DNA of 9,909 nucleotides from NCBI GenBank assembly GCA_018609945.1, contig JAHENO010000313.1:1-9909 (forward strand), given 5' to 3'. Both the position numbers and the translations under genes were made by a program. The notes under the pieces are model-generated. The model was not told where the DNA came from and did no database searches. It saw only the letters and a list, made by a program, of their open reading frames with translations. Of this stretch, positions 5,831 through 9,909 are shown one piece after another (within the stretch, counting starts at the first letter, position 1; every line of letters starts with the position of its first letter). The stretch is from Haloarculaceae archaeon. GTDB lineage: Archaea > Halobacteriota > Halobacteria > Halobacteriales > Haloarculaceae.

Positions 5831-6250
5831 ATGGTCTCACGAATTCTCGTGCCGATGGACGACTCAGAGATGTCCCAGCGAGCACTCGAGTATGCCCTCG
5901 AGAACCACCCGGACGCGGAGGTCACCGTCTTGCACGTCGTCGGTGAACCATCACCGATGATGGGAGCGGCCGCCGGGCTCGCCCTCGAGGACAACAGAGA
6001 AGAGGCCGCCGAGAAACTGGCGGCGGAGGTGTTCGAACGAGCGAGGGACCTCGCCGCCGATCACGATGTCGACATCGCCACCGAGGTCCGGGTTGGTCAG
6101 CCGAGTCGGGTGATTTTGAACCGAGCCGACGACTTCGACGCGGTCGTGATTGGAAGCCACGGCGGAACACTGGCCGACCGACTCTTCGTCGGGAACGTCG
6201 CCCAGAAAGTGTTCCGCCGGTCCCCCGTTCCTGTCACAGTCGTTCGGTAA
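5831..6250 (+). CDS. UspA-family universal stress protein
   Basis: A 139-residue, single-domain, cytoplasmic alpha/beta protein of the UspA superfamily. It begins with RILVPMDDSEMSQRALEYAL (4-23), where the Asp pair belongs to the nucleotide-binding site, continues with VTVLHVV (31-37), and ends with FDAVVIGSHGGTLADRLFVGNVAQKVFRRSPVPVTVVR. The ATP-binding signature of the family is G-2x-G-9x-G-(S/T); here G108, G111 and G121 are correctly spaced, but the last position is N122 rather than Ser or Thr, which may weaken phosphate contact. Such proteins dimerise and are induced by starvation, salt, heat or oxidative stress in other organisms, usually as ATP-linked signalling modules. The gene has its own TATA box and is followed by an imperfect tRNA-derived hairpin (6283-6340) that could mark the transcript end. 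Confidence 0.9.
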   Translation: MVSRILVPMDDSEMSQRALEYALENHPDAEVTVLHVVGEPSPMMGAAAGLALEDNREEAAEKLAAEVFERARDLAADHDVDIATEVRVGQPSRVILNRADDFDAVVIGSHGGTLADRLFVGNVAQKVFRRSPVPVTVVR

Positions 6251-6282
6251 GACCTCACGCGAGAGGAACCCCCTGACTGAAC

Positions 6283-6300
6283 CAAACCCCTCGCTGCCGG
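6283..6300 (-). repeat. Degenerate inverted copy of the tRNA-Arg acceptor/T-arm end
   Basis: The reverse complement of this stretch matches 6434-6451, the 3-prime end of the tRNA-Arg gene, at 15 of 18 positions. It is inverted relative to the exact direct repeat at 6322-6344, so the two can form a long stem across 6283-6340 downstream of the stress-protein gene. I read it as an older tRNA-derived scar, possibly now acting as a transcript-end hairpin. Confidence 0.5.
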
Positions 6301-6321
6301 TTCGCTCACTTCGTTCGCTGC

Positions 6322-6344
6322 ACGGGCGGCGAGGGATTTGAACC
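6322..6344 (-). repeat. 23-bp duplicate of the tRNA-Arg 3-prime end (att-like site)
   Basis: These 23 bp are identical to 6433-6455, which comprise the discriminator base, the 3-prime acceptor strand and the 3-prime side of the T stem with most of the T loop of tRNA-Arg; the offset is 111 bp. Duplication of exactly the 3-prime part of a tRNA gene is what tyrosine-recombinase integrases leave at attL/attR. Only 88 bp separate the copies and no integrase is present, so this would be an empty or collapsed site. Confidence 0.75.
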
Positions 6345-6395
6345 ACGCCCAGACGTGCTCGCCGCGCTGCGCGCGTCTGGTCTCCTTCAAATCCC
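6333..6395. repeat. Imperfect palindrome containing a further T-arm fragment
   Basis: GGGATTTGAA (6333-6342) pairs with TTCAAATCCC (6386-6395), and CCAGACG (6349-6355) pairs with CGTCTGG (6374-6380), giving 17 bp of stem with internal loops of 6 and 5 nt and an 18-nt apex. The outer arm is T-arm sequence, so an inverted tRNA fragment faces the direct repeat. It may be a recombinase-related inverted site or just an RNA hairpin. Confidence 0.55.
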
Positions 6396-6433
6396 CGGAC
6401 TGTTTTCACGGCTCACTGTCGTTCGCCGGAAAA

Positions 6434-6506
6434 CGGGCGGCGAGGGATTTGAACCCCCGACCATCTGGTCCGGAACCAGGCGTTCTGTCCGCTGAACTAG
6501 CCGCCC
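6434..6506 (-). tRNA. tRNA-Arg (anticodon CCG)
   Basis: On the minus strand, 73 nt fold as a cloverleaf. The acceptor stem is GGGCGGC with GCCGCCC and discriminator G; the D arm is GTTC/GAAC with an 8-nt loop. The anticodon stem CCTGG/CCAGA has a 7-nt loop TTCCGGA, giving anticodon CCG, which reads CGG (Arg). The T arm is GGGGG/CCCTC with loop TTCAAAT. There is no intron and CCA is not encoded. The outermost anticodon-stem pair is C27-A43, a mismatch; all other stems pair normally or with one G-T. The gene has its own TATA-like box at 6531-6537, and a TTTT run immediately beyond the 3-prime end (6430-6433) is a typical archaeal stop signal. Its 3-prime end is duplicated at 6322-6344. Confidence 0.93.
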
Positions 6507-6530
6507 TCACGGGCCCGTAACAGGCAGCGA

Positions 6531-6537
6531 ATAATAA
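6531..6537 (-). promoter_or_regulatory. TATA box of tRNA-Arg
   Basis: Read on the minus strand this is TTATTAT, centred about 28 nt upstream of the tRNA 5-prime end at 6506, inside the short gap after the ferredoxin gene stop. The tRNA therefore probably has an independent promoter even if ferredoxin transcripts read into it. Confidence 0.6.
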
Positions 6538-6547
6538 CCGTTGTCAC

Positions 6548-7207
6548 TCAGGGCGACTCGTCGGTCTCCAGCGTGAAACTGGCGGTCGGGTAGGCCGTGC
6601 AGGTCAGGCAGTAGCCACGCTCCATCTCGTCCTCGTTGAGCGTGTCGTTCTGACTGTGCTGGATGTAGTCCTGGGCGGGACCCTCCTCGATGTGGCCCGA
6701 ACACGAGAGGCACTGTCCCTCGCGGCAGGCATACGGCAGGTCCCAGCCCTGCTCCTCGCCGGCCTCGAGGATGTTCTCGTTGTTGGCGATCTCGATGGTC
6801 TCGCCCTCCTTGGCGAACTCGATCTCGTAGACCTCGATCTCGTCGTCGGAGATGGCGTCGGGGTCGAACCCCTCGTCTTCCTCCTCCTCGCCCTCGGCGA
6901 GTTCCCCCTCGGCACCGGCGCCGATGGCGCCCGCGGCGCCGCCACCGCCGATCGAGCGGTTCATCGGCTCCGGGAACTCCGTCTCCGGGACCGACTTGGC
7001 ACGCTGTTCGAGGACCTGCTGGGAGATGTCCTCGGTGGGTTCCCAGCCCGTCCCCTCGGCGTAGTGGGCGACCACCACGACGACCGTCAGGACGAACGCC
7101 GCGAGCACTGCGGGCGAGGTCAGCGTCGTGAGGTCGGCAAGCCAGAAGCCCATGAACCCGAGCCACAGCAACAACGCAACGCCGATGGCGATGGCGTCTC
7201 GGTTCAT
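6548..7207 (-). CDS. Membrane-anchored [2Fe-2S] plant-type ferredoxin
   Basis: A 219-residue protein in three parts. Residues about 5-24 and 32-48 are two hydrophobic helices (IAIGVALLLWLGFMGFWLA and AVLAAFVLTVVVVVAHY). Residues about 50-125 are a flexible Gly/Ala-then-acidic linker (IGGGGAAGAIGAGAEGELAE followed by an Asp/Glu run). The C-terminal part is a plant-type ferredoxin with cluster ligands C161, C166, C169 and C200 (CREGQCLSC, 30 residues, then C), plus an extra C203. The fold marker ENILEAGEEQGWDLPYAC precedes the ligands. It carries one low-potential electron, here tethered to the membrane, presumably to pass electrons between a soluble reductase and a membrane acceptor; the partner is not visible. 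The start is supported by a TATA box at 7231-7238, about 27 nt upstream. Apparently monocistronic. Confidence 0.88.
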   Translation of the reverse strand: MNRDAIAIGVALLLWLGFMGFWLADLTTLTSPAVLAAFVLTVVVVVAHYAEGTGWEPTEDISQQVLEQRAKSVPETEFPEPMNRSIGGGGAAGAIGAGAEGELAEGEEEEDEGFDPDAISDDEIEVYEIEFAKEGETIEIANNENILEAGEEQGWDLPYACREGQCLSCSGHIEEGPAQDYIQHSQNDTLNEDEMERGYCLTCTAYPTASFTLETDESP

Positions 7208-7230
7208 GTTGGGTGCTATAGCGCACCGGT

Positions 7231-7238
7231 TTAATTAA
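7231..7238 (-). promoter_or_regulatory. TATA box of the ferredoxin gene
   Basis: TTAATTAA, self-complementary and strongly A/T-rich, is centred about 27 nt upstream of ATG 7207. It indicates a leaderless transcript, and lies between the ferredoxin gene and the stop of the upstream nuclease gene at 7286. Confidence 0.65.
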
Positions 7239-7285
7239 CTGTTGTTTCGGCGTGTCCGTTTCGCGTCGGCGGGACACGGCACCTC

Positions 7286-8539
7286 TCAGAGCATCCCTTC
7301 GACGGCTGTCCAGCGCTTGTCGTCGTAGGTCCGCCGCTGGTCGGTGTCGAACTCGCGTTCGATGCGCCGCCGGAGCGTCCGCTTGCCCTCGCGGTCGATC
7401 CGGGCCAGTTCGTCGGCCTTGCCGACCGCCAGCGGCGGCCCGCGCTCGCCGGCGATCTCCGAGAGCACGTGGCCGGTCAGGGCCGCGCGCAACTCGGGAT
7501 CGGCAGTGAACGCGTGGGGGGCCTCGATCCGGTAGACGAGGTCGTCGCGCGGGTCGTAGACCACGAAGAACGTGACCTCGTAGGCCGTCGCGTCGAGCGC
7601 GCGCTCGCACTCGACCGCCGGCGAGTCGCCCGCGAGCATCCCGTCGGTGCCGACCCGCGAGCGAAACCAGTTCGTGAACGTCAGCGCGTCGGTCTTCGGG
7701 GTGCCGTCGGCGTCGACGCGCTCGAGGACCCGCCGGAAGAAGGCGGCGTCGTCGACCCAGGGTGCGCCGAGTTTCCCGCGGAGGGTCCGCGTAATGCCCT
7801 TTGCGGCGCTGTTCTTGACGAATCCGACGAGCGGGACCTCGCGCTCGACGAACGTCTCGACCAGTTCGAGGTAGTTCGCGACCACGTCGCGGGGCTGTTC
7901 CTCGTCGGTGAGCAGTCGGCGCAACTCGGGATCGCGCTCGCCCCACTTCAACAGCCCCGTGGGGTAGATCGGCCCGTCGAGGACCAGCAGGTCGTCGACC
8001 ACCTCGGCCTGGTCGAGGGCGTGCTCGCTCTCGGCGAGATACAGCGCGAGCGCGTGGACGACCGTCTGCTCGTAGCGGTCGACGCGGGGGGCGTGCAGGA
8101 CCCGACGGCGGGCGTATCCCTCGTCGTCGAGGCGCCAGTCGGGGTCGTGGACGTCGACGCTCGGATCGTTGGTGTGGACGGTCATCACGATGGTCCGGGC
8201 GCGGTGCAACTCGATGTCGGAGGGCACGGCGGCCATCGCGGCCTGGGAGACGTCGAGCACCAGCCCGTTCTTGAACGTCGTCGGGTTGATCGTGCCCGCG
8301 TCGAGGCCGTGCTGGGTGTCGAACGGGGAGGGTTCGAGCGCGACGTCCTCGACCGGGACCTTGTGGCGCTGGACCGAATCGAGCGGCTCCAGGACCGGCT
8401 CGCCGTCGACGTAGAGCGGGTCGAGAAACTCCGACCAGGCGCGGTCGACGAGCTCGCTGTGGTCGGTCTCGTCGACGCGCTCGGTGACACGGGTGGCCAG
8501 TCGTGCGATGCCGTCGACGTGGACCGGGTCGAGCGTCAT
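7286..8539 (-). CDS. nurA: NurA-like DNA repair nuclease
   Basis: A 417-residue protein with the organisation of haloarchaeal NurA: an N-terminal acidic-site segment GLDAGTINPTTFKNGLVLDVSQAAMAA (78-104), the central VVDDLLVLDGPIYPTGLLKW (180-199) with the conserved DGP, and EVPLVGFVKNSAAKGITRTL (234-253). NurA is a Mn-dependent 5-prime to 3-prime exonuclease that works with the HerA helicase, Mre11 and Rad50 to resect double-strand breaks. HerA is not in the window, so the usual herA-nurA pairing, if present, is elsewhere. The start at 8539 is preferred because the upstream gene stops only 8 nt before it and longer frames would run over that gene. Translation is probably coupled to that small gene. 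The match is to family motifs only; overall divergence from characterised NurA cannot be judged here. Confidence 0.75.
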   Translation of the reverse strand: MTLDPVHVDGIARLATRVTERVDETDHSELVDRAWSEFLDPLYVDGEPVLEPLDSVQRHKVPVEDVALEPSPFDTQHGLDAGTINPTTFKNGLVLDVSQAAMAAVPSDIELHRARTIVMTVHTNDPSVDVHDPDWRLDDEGYARRRVLHAPRVDRYEQTVVHALALYLAESEHALDQAEVVDDLLVLDGPIYPTGLLKWGERDPELRRLLTDEEQPRDVVANYLELVETFVEREVPLVGFVKNSAAKGITRTLRGKLGAPWVDDAAFFRRVLERVDADGTPKTDALTFTNWFRSRVGTDGMLAGDSPAVECERALDATAYEVTFFVVYDPRDDLVYRIEAPHAFTADPELRAALTGHVLSEIAGERGPPLAVGKADELARIDREGKRTLRRRIEREFDTDQRRTYDDKRWTAVEGML

Positions 8540-8547
8540 GGCCCGGG

Positions 8548-8937
8548 TCAGTCCTCGCCCCACTCTCGTAACATCCGCCCGAGGGCTTCGGCAATCTCCT
8601 CGTAACTCTGCATCGAGAGCCCGTCGGTCGTGATGAGCACGCCCTTGCGGTCGACGGCGACCCGGAGCAGGTAGCCGTTTTCGAAGGCCCGCACGGTGAA
8701 CTTGTAGCGGCCGAGTTCCGAGTTCTGGTAGGCGTTGCCCGTCTCCCGGTAGCCCCGCCACTCGTGGCCGACGAACGTGTTGAGGTCGGCGTCGCGCTCG
8801 AGGTCGTCGCGCAGGTAGAGCTGATCGAAATCGGACCGCGTGAAGTAGGTGACCGACCGGAGGCTGTCTCCCGTCGCCGTCCTGGCGGTCGTGACGATGT
8901 GTTCGGCCTGCTCGTCCGACAGGAGCTGTGACTGCAT
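8548..8937 (-). CDS. Conserved-type haloarchaeal small protein of unknown function
   Basis: A 129-residue soluble, acidic protein with no signal peptide or membrane segment. It opens with a helix (LLSDEQAEHIVTTARTATG), then a mixed beta region including SVTYFTRSDFDQLYLRDDL (28-46), GHEWRGYRETGNAYQNSELG (57-76), YKFTVRAFENGYLLRVAVDRKGVLITTDG (78-106), and a closing helix. The strand-rich middle suggests a small alpha/beta domain. I recognise no catalytic motif; proteins of this size and pattern are found across haloarchaea and remain uncharacterised. It is the first gene of a unit with the NurA-like nuclease (8-nt gap), so a role linked to that nuclease or simple co-expression is possible (inference). 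A TATA-like box at 8963-8970 gives a leaderless start at 8937. Confidence 0.75.
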   Translation of the reverse strand: MQSQLLSDEQAEHIVTTARTATGDSLRSVTYFTRSDFDQLYLRDDLERDADLNTFVGHEWRGYRETGNAYQNSELGRYKFTVRAFENGYLLRVAVDRKGVLITTDGLSMQSYEEIAEALGRMLREWGED

Positions 8938-8962
8938 GTCTCAACGCTGACGGGCCGGCTAC

Positions 8963-8970
8963 ATAACTTC
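8963..8970 (-). promoter_or_regulatory. TATA-like promoter of the small protein/NurA unit
   Basis: Read on the minus strand this is GAAGTTAT followed by GTAG, centred about 28 nt upstream of ATG 8937 and preceded by ACC, so ACCGAAG could be a BRE. It faces away from the gpmI promoter about 75 nt to its right. Confidence 0.5.
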
Positions 8971-9035
8971 GGTGTTCCGGACGATTCCGGAGACAACCGC
9001 CTCCCGGATGGCGGATCGTGCCGGCCCGTCCGGAA

Positions 9036-9048
9036 GCGAAAGTAACGT
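9036..9048 (+). promoter_or_regulatory. BRE/TATA-like promoter of phosphoglycerate mutase
   Basis: GCGAAAGTAACGT resembles a haloarchaeal BRE (CGAAA) followed directly by a weak TATA-like stretch (AGTAAC), centred about 29 nt upstream of ATG 9073. Confidence 0.45.
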
Positions 9049-9072
9049 ACGCTGTCCCCGCGACCGACCAGT

Positions 9073-9909
9073 ATGCAGGTCGGCCTGGTCATCCTCGACG
9101 GCTGGGGGCTCAATCCGGACGACGACGTGCGGGACGCGGTCGCGGCCGCAGCGACGCCGACCGTCGACCGCTACTGGCGGGAGGGCGCCCACGCCACCCT
9201 CGAAACCCACGGCCGGCGGGTCGGGCTCCCCGAGGGCCAGATGGGCAACAGCGAGGTCGGCCACCTCAACATCGGCGCCGGCCGGGTCGTCAAGCAGGCC
9301 TCTGCTCGCGTGACCGACGCCATCGCACGCTGGCGAGGGGAGACACCGCCCGACATCGACCCGGACGACGTCCCCATCGACGAGAACGAGGCCATCGATT
9401 CGGCGTTCGCCCACACGGAGGAGACCGGCGGCCGCGTCCACTTTCTCGGGCTGGTCAGCGACGGCGGCGTCCACTCCTACCAGTCCCACCTCCACGCGCT
9501 GATCGACCTGGCGGCCGAGCGCGGCGTCGAGGCAGTCACGCACGCCTTCACGGACGGCCGGGACACCGCGCCGGAGAGCGGCGCGGGCTACCTGGCCGAC
9601 CTCGAATCCCACGCCGCTGACCGGGGCACCGGCCACGTCGCCACGGTGTCGGGACGCTACTACGCGATGGACCGCGACAGGAACTGGGAGCGGACCAGGC
9701 GCGCCTACGACGCCATCGTCGACCGGGCGGCCGACCACACCGCGGAGTCGGCCGTCGCCGCCGTCGAGGCCGCCTACGACCGGGGCGAGACGGACGAGTT
9801 CATCGAGCCGACGCTAATCGAGGGGCGGCCCCCGCTGCAGGACGGCGACGCGGTGATCTTCTTCAATTTCCGATCCGACCGCGCCCGGCAACTGACGCGG
9901 ATGCTCGCG
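9073..9909 (+). CDS. gpmI: 2,3-bisphosphoglycerate-independent phosphoglycerate mutase, N-terminal part
   Basis: Open from ATG 9073 to the last base, 279 codons of an enzyme normally about 500-515 residues long. It interconverts 3- and 2-phosphoglycerate in lower glycolysis/gluconeogenesis using two Mn ions and a phosphoserine intermediate. LVILDGWGL (5-13) supplies a metal-binding Asp; GLPEGQMGNSEVGHLNIGAGR (51-71) contains the catalytic serine, S60. VSDGGVHSYQSHLHALI (128-144), HAFTDGRDTAP (157-167) and SGRYYAMDRDRNWER (193-207) are substrate-phosphotransferase loop motifs, and FFNFRSDRARQLT lies near the visible end. This is the bacterial/plant-type GpmI, not the archaeal-type ApgM, consistent with haloarchaea. 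The rest of the alkaline-phosphatase-like domain with further metal ligands is beyond the window. Cytoplasmic; transcribed divergently from the NurA unit. No interruption is seen. Confidence 0.93.
   Translation, partial: MQVGLVILDGWGLNPDDDVRDAVAAAATPTVDRYWREGAHATLETHGRRVGLPEGQMGNSEVGHLNIGAGRVVKQASARVTDAIARWRGETPPDIDPDDVPIDENEAIDSAFAHTEETGGRVHFLGLVSDGGVHSYQSHLHALIDLAAERGVEAVTHAFTDGRDTAPESGAGYLADLESHAADRGTGHVATVSGRYYAMDRDRNWERTRRAYDAIVDRAADHTAESAVAAVEAAYDRGETDEFIEPTLIEGRPPLQDGDAVIFFNFRSDRARQLTRMLA

Noticed and set aside
6338..6520. A 60-codon frame across the tRNA gene
   Set aside because: Part of it is the complement of tRNA-Arg and its 3-prime-end repeat (the peptide includes the RDLNPRPSGPEPG string commonly produced by reading through tRNA genes).
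6507..9113. An 868-codon open frame on the minus strand
   Set aside because: It crosses the ferredoxin and NurA genes in another register and is Arg/Pro/Gly-rich low-complexity sequence, a typical shadow frame of GC-rich haloarchaeal genes.
1..9909. CRISPR arrays, complete insertion sequences, rRNA genes or phage structural genes
   Set aside because: I saw no regularly spaced repeats, transposase or integrase motifs, rRNA segments or phage-like genes; the only repeats found are the 86-bp pair and the tRNA-end fragments.

Overview
The window looks like chromosomal DNA of a haloarchaeon (class Halobacteria). It is GC-rich, the predicted proteins are acidic, and nearly every gene with its own promoter has an A/T-rich TATA-like box about 27-30 nt upstream of the start codon with no leader, as in haloarchaeal leaderless mRNAs. 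The gene content also fits: NurA-type nuclease, halobacterial plant-type [2Fe-2S] ferredoxin, Tat-type lipoprotein, and a one-domain universal stress protein. No species can be named from the sequence alone.

Layout. 1-918 (minus): a two-gene unit, a flavin-reductase-like FMN protein followed with a 4-nt ATGA overlap by the N-terminal third of an M20 zinc peptidase that leaves the window. 919-1222: a 304-nt intergenic region with a perfect 8-bp-arm palindrome and the first copy of an 86-bp palindromic repeat. 1223-3175 (plus): an ArsP/DUF318-type permease with a cysteine-rich YHS-like metal-binding domain in its central loop, then a class I SAM-dependent methyltransferase; together they suggest a metal/metalloid or organometal handling pair. 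3330-4178 (plus): a Tat-exported lipoprotein of unknown function. 4197-4749 (minus): the remains of a zinc-independent MDR-family NAD(P)H oxidoreductase, reduced by two internal deletions and a frameshift. 4915-5325 (plus): a PPOX-class, probably F420-binding, oxidoreductase. 5473-5673 (plus): a two-helix membrane miniprotein whose stop codon is the first triplet of the second copy of the 86-bp repeat (5671-5756). 5831-6250 (plus): a UspA-type stress protein.

6251-6433 is a patchwork of direct and inverted pieces of the T-arm/acceptor end of tRNA-Arg(CCG), which itself lies at 6434-6506 (minus). This is the footprint expected where mobile elements integrate at a tRNA gene. Then come a membrane-anchored [2Fe-2S] ferredoxin (6548-7207, minus), a NurA-like nuclease and a small haloarchaeal protein as a two-gene unit (7286-8937, minus), and, divergently, the first half of 2,3-bisphosphoglycerate-independent phosphoglycerate mutase (9073 to the window end).

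The right third (6434-9909) reads as conserved core genome; the middle (about 1020-6433) is more accessory, with the permease pair, repeats, pseudogene and tRNA-derived scars. The least explained objects are the two equal-length 86-bp palindromic elements, whose differences largely preserve base pairing, and the nested tRNA-end repeats.
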